A stretch of 64,000 nt of DNA, taken from the NCBI RefSeq assembly GCF_002374315.1, contig NZ_NWUX01000005.1, positions 151,866-215,865 on the forward strand. The letters are read 5' to 3'. The first letter of the stretch is position 1. Each line of letters begins with the position of its first letter. Source of the stretch: Vreelandella nigrificans. GTDB lineage: Bacteria; Pseudomonadota; Gammaproteobacteria; Pseudomonadales; Halomonadaceae. Positions 55,545-63,858 of this stretch are shown piece after piece. The notes below the pieces were generated by a model. That model was not told where the DNA came from and did not search any database. It worked only from the letters and a program-made list of their open reading frames with translations. Position numbers and translations under genes: made by a program.

Positions 55545-55582
55545 ATCGAAAAAGTACTATCGAAAAAGTACTATCGAAAAAG
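55545..55582. repeat. 14-bp direct repeat after hemY
   Basis: ATCGAAAAAGTACT occurs twice (55545, 55559), followed by a partial ATCGAAAAAG (55573) that runs into the terminator stem. Confidence 0.9.
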
Positions 55583-55616
55583 GGTGCCCATCACACACAT
55601 GGGCACCCTTTTTTTA
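55581..55616. terminator. Bidirectional terminator between hemY and mscL
   Basis: AGGGTGCCCA and TGGGCACCCT form a perfect 10-bp stem. T-rich runs follow on the plus strand and, through the AAAAA of the preceding repeat, on the minus strand, so it can serve both convergent genes. Confidence 0.93.
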
Positions 55617-55632
55617 TCTACGCTAGCACGCC

Positions 55633-56118
55633 TTACGACGTTTCAAGCTCGCTGTTAGCAGTTGTTAACTCAGACGTACAATGGCCGCAGCGCACTGCTT
55701 TAATTGGCACCACCATAAAGCAATAAGGGCAGGGTTTCTCAGTTGGGTCAGCAGGGGCAACGGCCTCTTCTCGCTTTAACCGATTGATAGTGCGCACCAA
55801 TAGAAAGACCACAAACGCTACTATTGTAAAGCTCACCATCGCATTGATAAATAGCCCCACATTTAGTGTTACCGCCCCCACAGTCTGAGCATCCGAAAGC
55901 GTTGCATAAGGCCCCTCAACACCTCCCTCTCTTAGCACGACAAAGAGATTCGAAAAATCGACTCCTCCCACCAGCAAGCCAATTAATGGATTCAGAACGT
56001 CAGCAACTAGGCTCTGCACAATTAGCGTAAACGCCCCGCCAATAATGATCCCCACCGCCATATCGATGACGTTACCCTTAACCGCAAACTCACGGAATTC
56101 TTGGAAAATTTTTGCCAT
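55633..56118 (-). CDS. mscL: Large-conductance mechanosensitive channel MscL with C-terminal zinc-ribbon-like tail
   Basis: Homopentameric emergency valve that releases solutes on hypo-osmotic shock. 161 aa, longer than the roughly 136-aa E. coli protein. N-terminal helix MAKIFQEFREFAVKGNVIDMAVGIIIGGAF with first span, LVADVLNPLIGLL, second span at about 75-105. After the span the usual cytoplasmic helix is replaced or extended by a motif with CPYC and CGHC separated by ten residues, a probable metal-binding ribbon. AGAGG before ATG 56118. Convergent with hemY. Confidence 0.95.
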   Translation of the reverse strand: MAKIFQEFREFAVKGNVIDMAVGIIIGGAFTLIVQSLVADVLNPLIGLLVGGVDFSNLFVVLREGGVEGPYATLSDAQTVGAVTLNVGLFINAMVSFTIVAFVVFLLVRTINRLKREEAVAPADPTEKPCPYCFMVVPIKAVRCGHCTSELTTANSELETS

Positions 56119-56266
56119 TTACCAACGCCTCTAACGTTTTTGAGCCAGCCAACAGAGCGACTTCATTCAATTAAAAGCATGGGCGACGGTGCGTTAGGCG
56201 GCAAGTAAATTTCTTTAGGTTGGAAGCTGTAGGAGCGGAAGTGCTGCCGGACACGGGTAGCAATGT

Positions 56267-56710
56267 TTATTGCCTCACCGTTATCACACCACATTCAGCA
56301 GAGTGGCTCACTTTGTGCGAGACACTGCCAATCACAACGCTGCCTAAATCACTTAGGCCACGGCTTCCCATCACAATAGTATCGATATTAAATTCATTAG
56401 CAGTATCTAAGATTATCCGCACTGGATCGCCCTGGGTAAGTAACCCTTCGATTTGTTGGACTCCTTGCTCACGTGCTGACTTTGCAGCTTGCAGTAATAA
56501 CTGCTCGCCCGCTTTCTCACGTTCAGCGAGGGTGGTTTCGGCATTAATAGCGCCAATGCCCCATACCAGTGTGGTGGTATACGACAGTGCTTCAGGTACG
56601 TGCAATAGATAAAGCGTTGTGGCATTTTCATCTAGTAATTTACAAGCCACTGACAACGCTTGCCTTGCATGCTCAGAGCCATCAATGGGCACAAGAATGC
56701 GAGTATACAT
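56267..56710 (-). CDS. Universal stress protein (single UspA domain)
   Basis: 147 aa. Start MYTRILVPIDGSEHARQAL; C-terminal nucleotide-binding motif VMGSRGLSDLGSVVIGSVSHKV has the G-x2-G-x9-GS pattern, so it probably binds ATP. GGGGAG before ATG 56710. Monocistronic. Confidence 0.93.
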   Translation of the reverse strand: MYTRILVPIDGSEHARQALSVACKLLDENATTLYLLHVPEALSYTTTLVWGIGAINAETTLAEREKAGEQLLLQAAKSAREQGVQQIEGLLTQGDPVRIILDTANEFNIDTIVMGSRGLSDLGSVVIGSVSHKVSHSAECGVITVRQ

Positions 56711-56811
56711 AGCTGGTTCTCCCCTATTTATCCCGTTGTTTTATTACTAAAGTCTTAGACAATATTTCGCTTACTAACACCTAAATACTGCTAGCGTTGT
56801 AATGCCTAATT

Positions 56812-56854
56812 AAGCTGGCTAAAGACCGTTGCGCTGCCAAATGCTAGCCAGCTT
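56812..56854. promoter_or_regulatory. 10-bp inverted repeat upstream of benM-like gene
   Basis: AAGCTGGCTA (56812-56821) and TAGCCAGCTT (56845-56854) are exact inverted copies separated by 23 bases, 62 bp before the LysR start. It could be a regulator site or a hairpin; no T-run follows. Confidence 0.45.
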
Positions 56855-56915
56855 GTAATTATCAGAATCACAAAACAAATATTATTTAAGTAGCCACTCA
56901 TACCTTGGAGGTATC

Positions 56916-57818
56916 ATGGAACTACGCCACCTGAGGTACTTTTGTGTTGTTGCCGAAGAGCTTAATTTCACCTGTGCTGCCGAACGCTTACATATGTCGC
57001 AGCCCCCTCTATCGCGCCAAATTAAGCAGCTAGAGCAAGAAGTCGGTGCAGAGCTATTTGAGAGAACTTCCAGAGGATTACGCCTAACACCTTCAGGTGT
57101 ATTTTTTCAGCAGCATGCACTACAGATATTAGAGAAAGTGGACGTCACCATTGAGGCAACACGGCACATGGCGCGCAGCAAGCGTGTGCTGTTTGGCATT
57201 GGCTTTGTGCCTTCCGTGTTTTATGGGCAGCTTCCCATGCTGGTGCGTGACTTACGGCGAATGGATAATGTTGAACTCACCTTGGCTGAACTTACCACAG
57301 TGCAGCAAATTCAAGCGCTCAAAGCAGGCCGCATCGATATGGGATTCGGGCGCTTACGCATTGATGACCCAGACGTAGAGCAGGAGATTCTCTTCGATGA
57401 GCCGTTAATTGCAGCGCTATCCAGCGGCCACCCGTTAGAGGGCACGACGCCCAGCTGTGAAGAACTGGCCCGCTATCCACTCATCCTATTTCCGGCTAAA
57501 CCCCGCCCTAGTCTAGCCGATATGGTACTGGGCATTTTTCGCCGCCAAAGATTAAAAGTTGAAGTAGTACAGGAAGCTAATGAGGTTCAGACAGCGCTTA
57601 GCCTTGTCGCTTCAGGTATCGGCATTACGCTGGTTCCAGAACAGGTAAAGCGTGTACAGCGTGACGGCATCACTTACGTAGCATTAGCAGACAAGTCAAT
57701 TACGGCCCCCGTTATTTGCAGTCGCCGGCGTGGAGAAAAACCCTCCCCGCTTATGCAGGAAGCCAATGCTATTTTAGAAGTGCTCGTCGAAAATCGCCGC
57801 ACTGGGCGTTACCCCTGA
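56916..57818 (+). CDS. LysR-family regulator, BenM/CatM-like
   Basis: 300 aa. Start MELRHLRYFCVVAEELNFTCAAERLHMSQPPLSRQIKQLE and the later AGRIDMGFGRLRIDDP, LILFPAKPRPSLADMVLGIF and LVASGIGITLVPEQVKRV match the BenM/CatM subgroup, which responds to benzoate and cis,cis-muconate. GGAGG 5 bases before ATG 56916. Its 3' end overlaps by 10 bp the convergent benE gene. Likely controls the aromatic-acid uptake and catabolic genes next to it. Confidence 0.9.
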   Translation: MELRHLRYFCVVAEELNFTCAAERLHMSQPPLSRQIKQLEQEVGAELFERTSRGLRLTPSGVFFQQHALQILEKVDVTIEATRHMARSKRVLFGIGFVPSVFYGQLPMLVRDLRRMDNVELTLAELTTVQQIQALKAGRIDMGFGRLRIDDPDVEQEILFDEPLIAALSSGHPLEGTTPSCEELARYPLILFPAKPRPSLADMVLGIFRRQRLKVEVVQEANEVQTALSLVASGIGITLVPEQVKRVQRDGITYVALADKSITAPVICSRRRGEKPSPLMQEANAILEVLVENRRTGRYP

Positions 57819-59020
57819 GGGTTCGTGCGAAAACGCCGGTGTAGTAAATTGTAGGCAAGCGCCCCAACGATTACACCCCAGAAGGCAGAGCCGAGCCCTA
57901 AAAAACTGATGCCCGACGCTGTGGCAATAAAAGTAATGACTGAGGCTTCCAGGTGGCTCTTTTCTGCGGCAAACGCACTTATATTGCTGGTAATGGCGCC
58001 AATCAGCGCTAGACCTGCCAGGACTGCCACAAACTCACCCGGCAACGAGGTGAAGAGCGCCACAATAGTGCCTGCAAAAGTGCCACCAACCAGGTAGAAA
58101 ACCCCGTTCGCCACACCTGCAACATAGCGCTTATCCGGATCTTCGTGGGCTTCCTTACTGGTACAGATTGCCGCCGTTATCGCGGCGATCACTGTGGTAA
58201 TCCCGCCGAAAAAAGCCGTAAAAAAAGACGTTAAACTCGTCACAGTTACAATTGGCTTGGCAGCCGTGTTATATCCGAAACTTCGCATAATCGCCATGCC
58301 CGGCAGAAACTGTCCGGTAAGACTAACAAGTACCAGCGGGATGGCTAAGCTCAAAGTAGCGTTCCACGTCCACTCGGGGCGAATGAACTGTGGCTCGGCA
58401 AGCTGGACAGAAACGCCATCTAAACTGGCGCCTTCGATAAACACAGCCAAAACGATGCCCACCACCAGCAGCAACACCAAGCTGTAGCGCGGGGTTAGTC
58501 GTTTAAACAGTAGATAAGCGATGATCATCCCAATCGCTAGCGCTGGCACACTTTCCAACGAAACGAAGACTCCTACCCCAAACTGGAAAAGAATGCCTAC
58601 CATCATGGCGCTGGCAATGCCGGGTGGAATCATCTGAATAATACGGTCAAAGGAACCCGTAACACCGATCAGGAAAATGATCACCGCTGCCGTCAGATAA
58701 GCCCCTACCGCTTCATTGAGTGATAACCCCGGAAACAGAGTCACTAATAGTGCCGTGCCCGGAGCAGACCACGCAGTTACCACTGGAACCTTCAGCCACA
58801 GGCTAAGGAAAATACCTGATACGGCTGCACCGATAGAGATGGCCCAGACCCAAGACGTCATCATGGCGCTTGATATTTCAGCACTTTGAGCCGCCTGGAA
58901 AAAGATAGCGAGTGGGCCAGAGTAAGAAATCAGTACCGCCACAAAGCCAGCGGTGATCGCTGGAATCGACATCAATAGGTCTTTTTGAAATAGCGTTTGC
59001 AATTGCTTATGAAATTGCAT
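57809..59020 (-). CDS. benE: Benzoate/proton symporter family permease (BenE)
   Basis: 403 aa inner-membrane protein with about twelve hydrophobic segments. BenE features: SIPAITAGFVAVLISYSGPLAIFFQAA at the start, PVVTAWSAPGTALLVTLFPG near residue 80, and the later TSFFTAFFGGITTVIAAITAAICTSKEAHEDPDKRY. AGGAAA precedes ATG 59020. Last gene of the liv-type operon, 28 bp after the LivF-like gene; a second route for aromatic acid entry. Confidence 0.92.
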   Translation of the reverse strand: MQFHKQLQTLFQKDLLMSIPAITAGFVAVLISYSGPLAIFFQAAQSAEISSAMMTSWVWAISIGAAVSGIFLSLWLKVPVVTAWSAPGTALLVTLFPGLSLNEAVGAYLTAAVIIFLIGVTGSFDRIIQMIPPGIASAMMVGILFQFGVGVFVSLESVPALAIGMIIAYLLFKRLTPRYSLVLLLVVGIVLAVFIEGASLDGVSVQLAEPQFIRPEWTWNATLSLAIPLVLVSLTGQFLPGMAIMRSFGYNTAAKPIVTVTSLTSFFTAFFGGITTVIAAITAAICTSKEAHEDPDKRYVAGVANGVFYLVGGTFAGTIVALFTSLPGEFVAVLAGLALIGAITSNISAFAAEKSHLEASVITFIATASGISFLGLGSAFWGVIVGALAYNLLHRRFRTNPQG

Positions 59021-59047
59021 GCAACAAATTTCCTAATGTTGTTGAAT

Positions 59048-59830
59048 TTAGCCGTTAATAGCTAACGCTGCCGACAAGGCAACCTCGTCGGCAGCGTATT
59101 TGGCAACGCCGAGATAGGTCTCAAGGATCTTAGGATTGTCTTTTAATCCCTGCGAATCACCGCTATAGACCACTTCGCCTTTGACCAGTAGCAGGTGTTT
59201 CTCGGCTATATCGAGTAGGTGGTCGATATTTTTATCGACGATAATGGTAGAAATGCCGGTTGCCTTAATTTCACGGATGATCTTCCAAATCTCATCACGG
59301 ATCAGCGGCGCGAGGCCTTCCGTTGCCTCATCAAGGATCATCAGGTCAGGATTGGTAGTCAGCGCCCGGCCAATCGAGAGCATTTGCTGCTCACCGCCGG
59401 ATAACAAGGCACCATCGTGGTTAATACGCTGACCCAACCGCGGAAACGTATCCAGAACACGCTCCAGCGTCCAAGGGGTCTCTCCCCGCTCGTTGGGACG
59501 CGCTGCCATAATGAGGTGCTCACGCACGCTGATGCCTGGAAAAATACCGCGGCCCTCCGGCACGTAGCCGATACCTTGGCGAATCAACTGCCAGGGGCGC
59601 CGCTTGGTTGCCGAGACTCCTTTAATAAAAACCTCGCCACGCCGCGGTGGTACAAAGCCCAGAACCGACTTCAGCGTCGTGGTCTTACCCATTCCGTTAC
59701 GCCCCATAAGACTCAGCGTCTGGCCGGGCATAAGAGTCAGATCAACTCCATGTAAAATATGGCTCTCACCGTAGTAAGTATGCAACTCGCGCGCGTCAAT
59801 CAAGGGAGTCATCGTGTTTTCTGCACTCAT
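59048..59830 (-). CDS. Branched-chain-type ABC transporter ATP-binding protein (LivF-like)
   Basis: 260 aa. Walker A GRNGMGKTT, signature LSGGEQQMLSIGRAL, Walker B LMILDEATEGLAP. The start overlaps the LivG-like stop by 4 bp (ATGA). In this context (BenE, BenM-like regulator, dioxygenase) the importer probably carries an aromatic acid rather than leucine. Confidence 0.95.
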   Translation of the reverse strand: MSAENTMTPLIDARELHTYYGESHILHGVDLTLMPGQTLSLMGRNGMGKTTTLKSVLGFVPPRRGEVFIKGVSATKRRPWQLIRQGIGYVPEGRGIFPGISVREHLIMAARPNERGETPWTLERVLDTFPRLGQRINHDGALLSGGEQQMLSIGRALTTNPDLMILDEATEGLAPLIRDEIWKIIREIKATGISTIIVDKNIDHLLDIAEKHLLLVKGEVVYSGDSQGLKDNPKILETYLGVAKYAADEVALSAALAING

Positions 59831-60594
59831 GCGGTGGCCCCTTTATCATGACGCCCCAAGTAGACATCACGCACCTGTTCGCTGGTACGTATTTGTTCAG
59901 TCGGGCCGCTCTCCAACACACAGCCATCAACCATCACAGTAATGCGATCTGCCAAGCGGAACACTGAATCCATATCGTGCTCAATCAGTACCAGCGTGTA
60001 GCGGTCTGTTAGACTTGCGAGCAGTTCGGTTACCTGAGCGGTTTCCTCTCGCCCCATACCCGCCATTGGCTCATCGAGCAGCATCAGCGACGGAGCCGTT
60101 GCCAGCACCATGGCAATCTGTAGTTGACGCTGCTCGCCATAGCTCATATCTGATGCAGTCGTATAAGCGCGATGGATTAAGTGGCACGTATCTAGCACCT
60201 CAAGTGCGCGCTCACTCACCTCTCGTGCAGTTTGCCGTGAACGCCAACTGCCAAACACACCCCCCATATGAATACGCGCGGCTAATTCGCAGTTCTGCAG
60301 ACAATTAAGACGAGGGAATATGTTGGTCTTTTGATGGCTGCGGCCTATCCCCATGCGCGCAATCTGGCGTGAATTTTTACCCTGAATCGGCTGATTGCGA
60401 TAAAGCACCTGGCCTTCAGAGGGAGGCATCTCACCAGAAAGCAAATTAATGAGGGTGCTTTTACCCGCGCCGTTAGGGCCCAAAATGGCGTGAATTTCAT
60501 TGGATTTAACATCAAAATCAACGCCGTTGACTGCCACTAAACCACCGAAGCGTCTGGTTAAACCATGGGTGGCTAATACAATTTCATCGCGCAT
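59827..60594 (-). CDS. Branched-chain-type ABC transporter ATP-binding protein (LivG-like)
   Basis: 255 aa. Walker A GPNGAGKST, an IARMGIGRSHQKTNIFPRL segment typical of LivG, a signature region MSYGEQRQLQIAMVLA and Walker B LMLLDEPMAGM. Follows the LivM-like gene by 3 bp. Confidence 0.95.
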   Translation of the reverse strand: MRDEIVLATHGLTRRFGGLVAVNGVDFDVKSNEIHAILGPNGAGKSTLINLLSGEMPPSEGQVLYRNQPIQGKNSRQIARMGIGRSHQKTNIFPRLNCLQNCELAARIHMGGVFGSWRSRQTAREVSERALEVLDTCHLIHRAYTTASDMSYGEQRQLQIAMVLATAPSLMLLDEPMAGMGREETAQVTELLASLTDRYTLVLIEHDMDSVFRLADRITVMVDGCVLESGPTEQIRTSEQVRDVYLGRHDKGATA

Positions 60595-60597
60595 TGC

Positions 60598-61662
60598 TCA
60601 GTCCTCCTTACTCTGTGTGACGGGTTGAGCAGAGGCAGTTGCAGGCGCATTTTCTGTTTCGTGCGCTTCAGCATTCATGATGCGCTTGCGCTGCCAGGGC
60701 GGCGCAATAATCAAGCCAGCAATACCGCGCGGTAGCACCAATACGGCCACGATGATGGTTAGCCCCATTAGTATTGGCCAGTGAGTGGTGGCATGTTCGT
60801 AGAGATAAAGCAGAATTTCATAAGCAAAAGCGCCTAAAATAGGGCCAAAGATGGTACCCATTCCGCCCAAAATCAGCATCATCAACACTTCACCTGAGGT
60901 GTGCCAACCTAGTTGAGCTGGATTCGCAAAACCGTACTGCATAGCAGCTAACATGCCCGCAATCGCCGCCATCACTCCTGAAATAACAAAGGCAATCAGT
61001 TTGTAACCACCGGTGGCGTAACCTAATGCCTGCATACGATGCTCATTGTCATGAATGCCGTCGAGCACTTGCCCGAAATAGGAGCGTGTTAGCCAGCGCA
61101 GGAAGAGATAACCGATCAACAGCATGCCCAAACAGAAATAAAAGAAGCTATAAGGGTTATCGAGATCCAGCAGCGTGCTTTCTCCTATCGCCAGGCTGGG
61201 GCGGAACATGATGAAAACTCCATCGGTTCCCCCCGCAAATCGGGAAGTGCTAACGAAGTAGTAAAGCATCTGACCAAACGCCAGCGTGGTCATAATAAAG
61301 AAGATGCCTTTAGTGCGGATCACTAACACGCCGATTAACAACCCGACACAGGCAGAAATACCCATTACCAGTGGCAGCATCCACCACATTGATGCCGGGC
61401 TAAAATCAGGGCTGGCTAATGCCAGTGTATAAGCGCCCAGGCCGAAAAATAGCGCATGCCCCAGGCTCACTAAGCCTAAAACCCCCACCAATAGATCCAG
61501 GCTCATCGCAAACAGCGCCAGGATCAGCATAAAAGTCAGTTTCTCCAACATAAAGTTGGCTTGGTTACCAAAGGCGGCTTCCCCCCAAAGAGGAAATGTT
61601 GCCACCAAAGCCGTCAATACCAGCATGATGATCGCAACGCGCTTGGGATATCTATGCAACAT
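60598..61662 (-). CDS. Branched-chain-type ABC transporter permease (LivM-like)
   Basis: 354 aa, about nine to ten membrane segments, with LLVGVLGLVSLGHALFFGLGAYTLAL and LGWHTSGEVLMMLILGGMGTIFGPILGAF, the family's conserved loops. C-terminal ~30 residues are hydrophilic and extended. 12 bp after the LivH-like gene. Confidence 0.94.
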   Translation of the reverse strand: MLHRYPKRVAIIMLVLTALVATFPLWGEAAFGNQANFMLEKLTFMLILALFAMSLDLLVGVLGLVSLGHALFFGLGAYTLALASPDFSPASMWWMLPLVMGISACVGLLIGVLVIRTKGIFFIMTTLAFGQMLYYFVSTSRFAGGTDGVFIMFRPSLAIGESTLLDLDNPYSFFYFCLGMLLIGYLFLRWLTRSYFGQVLDGIHDNEHRMQALGYATGGYKLIAFVISGVMAAIAGMLAAMQYGFANPAQLGWHTSGEVLMMLILGGMGTIFGPILGAFAYEILLYLYEHATTHWPILMGLTIIVAVLVLPRGIAGLIIAPPWQRKRIMNAEAHETENAPATASAQPVTQSKED

Positions 61663-61674
61663 TTCTTATTCTCC

Positions 61675-62535
61675 TCACGCGAACAAGCCGCGTGGTTTAA
61701 CTAGTAGCACGGCCGCCATAATCAGGTAGATCACCATACTGGCGAGACTCGGGATCAAGACAGAACCAAAGGTAGTCGCCATGCCAATAATAATGGCGCC
61801 CCAAAACGCTCCTTTAATAGAGCCAATACCGCCAATCACCACGACCACGAAACAGGTAATCAGAATGCTATCGCCCATACCGGGGGTGATAGAGGTAAGC
61901 GGCGCGGCGATCATGCCAGCGAAGGCGGTCAGCGCAACGCCAGCACTGAAAATGAGGGTAAAGAGCGTGCGCACATTGATGCCTAAGCCTTCCACCATGT
62001 CGCGATTAACCGCTCCAGCGCGAATAATGATGCCTAGCCGCGTATGACGAATAATCCAATAAATAACCCCGGCCAATGCTAAGCAGACCCCCATCACAAA
62101 TAGCCGGTAGACTGAATAGCGCAGGTTGGACGTCAGTTGAATACTGGAATCAAACGGTGCAGGCACCGATACGCTGTGCACATTGCCGCCCCAAATAATC
62201 CGCTGCACTTCGTTGAGCACTAAAATCATGCCAAAGGTAAGCAGGACCTGATAAAGGTGGTCTCGTTTGTAAAGCGTATCGAGAAACAGCCGTTCGATGA
62301 TGAGGCCCAGTGCAATAGCGATGGGAATAGCAACGACAATTGCCAACCAGAAATTGCCCAGCCGCATGGTCAGGTCGTAAACCAAATAGGCACCGATCAT
62401 ATACATGGCGCCGTGGGCAAGATTGATGATACCCATAATGCCGAAAATCAACGTCAAACCGCTGGCAATCAGAAAAAGCAGCAGGCCGTACTGCAAGCCG
62501 TTAAGTAGCTGTACGCTGAAAAATGCGAGATCCAT
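61675..62535 (-). CDS. Branched-chain-type ABC transporter permease (LivH-like)
   Basis: 286 aa, about eight membrane segments. LLNGLQYGLLLFLIASGLTLIFGIMGIINLAHGAMYMIGAY is the LivH start signature; VVVIGGIGSIKGAFWGAIIIG near the end is also typical. ATG 62535 with AGGGA upstream is preferred over a start 39 bp earlier. Confidence 0.94.
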   Translation of the reverse strand: MDLAFFSVQLLNGLQYGLLLFLIASGLTLIFGIMGIINLAHGAMYMIGAYLVYDLTMRLGNFWLAIVVAIPIAIALGLIIERLFLDTLYKRDHLYQVLLTFGMILVLNEVQRIIWGGNVHSVSVPAPFDSSIQLTSNLRYSVYRLFVMGVCLALAGVIYWIIRHTRLGIIIRAGAVNRDMVEGLGINVRTLFTLIFSAGVALTAFAGMIAAPLTSITPGMGDSILITCFVVVVIGGIGSIKGAFWGAIIIGMATTFGSVLIPSLASMVIYLIMAAVLLVKPRGLFA

Positions 62536-62560
62536 GAGATCCCTCCGAGAATCAGAGTGA

Positions 62561-62581
62561 GGGGCGGGCGACACCCGCCCC
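62561..62581 (-). other. GC-rich intercistronic hairpin between binding-protein and permease genes
   Basis: GGGGCGGG and CCCGCCCC form a perfect 8-bp stem around CGACA, without a T-run, 19 bp after the binding-protein stop. Such hairpins often protect the upstream mRNA end, raising binding-protein output relative to the membrane subunits. Confidence 0.7.
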
Positions 62582-62600
62582 AGAATGCCTAAAAATGCCG

Positions 62601-63770
62601 TTACATCCGGCAGGCTTCATCGGGTACTTCTAGATTCTCGGCAGCGATACTGATGACTTCGTGTTTGCCGTCGCGGATCTCGCGTAGATAAACGTTTTGA
62701 ATGGGATGATGTGAGGCCGAGAAGCTTAAGGGCCCACGTGGGCTTGCCAATTGAACATTGGCTAATACATCTATCAGACGTTCTTGATCAGAGGTGTCGC
62801 CACCTAATACAGAGAGCGCTTGCACTAGCATCATCCCCGTATCGTAGCCTTGTACCGCATAGGTATCGGGTATTTCACCGTAAGCACTTTCGTAGGCGGC
62901 AACGAAGGTTTGATTCTGCTCATTCTCTAGCGTTTCCGCATAGTGAAGTGTGGTCAACACGCCTTCACCCGCATCACCCAAAGCAGCTAAGTTACCTTCC
63001 GTAAGAAAGCCTGAACCTAGTAACGGTATGCTCTCCTTCAGGCCCGCCGATGCATAATCCCTGACAAAACCCACTCCGCCACCGCCAGCAAAGAAGGTAT
63101 ACACAGCGTCTGGTGCAAGGCTGGCAATTTGCGTTAGGTAGCTCTGAAATTCAGTGCTTGGGAAAGGCACTAAAATTTGCTCGACAATCTCGCCGCCTTC
63201 GGCGGTGAACGCCTCTTCAAAGCCCGCAAGATCTTCTTTGCCACCGGCGTAATCCCAGGTAATGGTGACAATTTCACGATGCCCTTGGTCATAGGCCACC
63301 TTGCCCATTGGGTAGCTGTCTTGCCACATGCTAAAAGATGTACGGAAAACGTTTGGCATGCACAGCTCATTCGTCGCGGCGCCTAGCCCCGCATTCGGAA
63401 TGATCATAATCGCACCAGTTTGTTGAGCGACTCGCAGCATACCCATAGCAACACCGGAGTGTACGGGCCCAATAACGAAGTCCACTTCGTCCCTGTTAAC
63501 AAGTCGACTCATATTTTGTGGCGCTTTAGAGGGGTCAGCTTCTGAGTCAAGTTGTACGTACTCAACTTCACGCCCACCCAGCTGACCACCCTCTTGTTCA
63601 ATGGCAAGTTTCAGCCCATTAGTAATGGCTTCACCAAGAGCTGTGTAGGTACCGGAATAAGGCAGCATCAGGCCAAGTTTCACCGGTTCATCATTAGCCA
63701 TTATGTTTGCTGACATAAGAGCAGTAGCGCTCATCAAAGCTGCTAGGGAGGTCTTTTTAAAGGTTTTCAT
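62601..63770 (-). CDS. ABC transporter substrate-binding protein (LivK-type, Peripla_BP_6)
   Basis: 389 aa periplasmic receptor. Signal peptide ends near NIMAN; mature start EPVKLGLMLPYSGTYTALGEAITNGLKLAIEQ; then DFVIGPVHSGVAMGML, AIMIIPNAGLGAATNELC and QGYDTGMMLVQAL. First gene of a six-gene operon ending with benE. Relatives with this architecture bind aromatic acids in several proteobacterial degradation clusters, which fits the neighbours; the ligand itself is inferred. 88 bp after the partial dioxygenase gene. Confidence 0.92.
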   Translation of the reverse strand: MKTFKKTSLAALMSATALMSANIMANDEPVKLGLMLPYSGTYTALGEAITNGLKLAIEQEGGQLGGREVEYVQLDSEADPSKAPQNMSRLVNRDEVDFVIGPVHSGVAMGMLRVAQQTGAIMIIPNAGLGAATNELCMPNVFRTSFSMWQDSYPMGKVAYDQGHREIVTITWDYAGGKEDLAGFEEAFTAEGGEIVEQILVPFPSTEFQSYLTQIASLAPDAVYTFFAGGGGVGFVRDYASAGLKESIPLLGSGFLTEGNLAALGDAGEGVLTTLHYAETLENEQNQTFVAAYESAYGEIPDTYAVQGYDTGMMLVQALSVLGGDTSDQERLIDVLANVQLASPRGPLSFSASHHPIQNVYLREIRDGKHEVISIAAENLEVPDEACRM

Positions 63771-63858
63771 TATATTTTCACCAGGGTTAAGTTGTTATTG
63801 GTTTGGAGTTGGCGCGTTAATACCGCAGTCAGTGACGTCCCTGTCCCATATCTACCGA

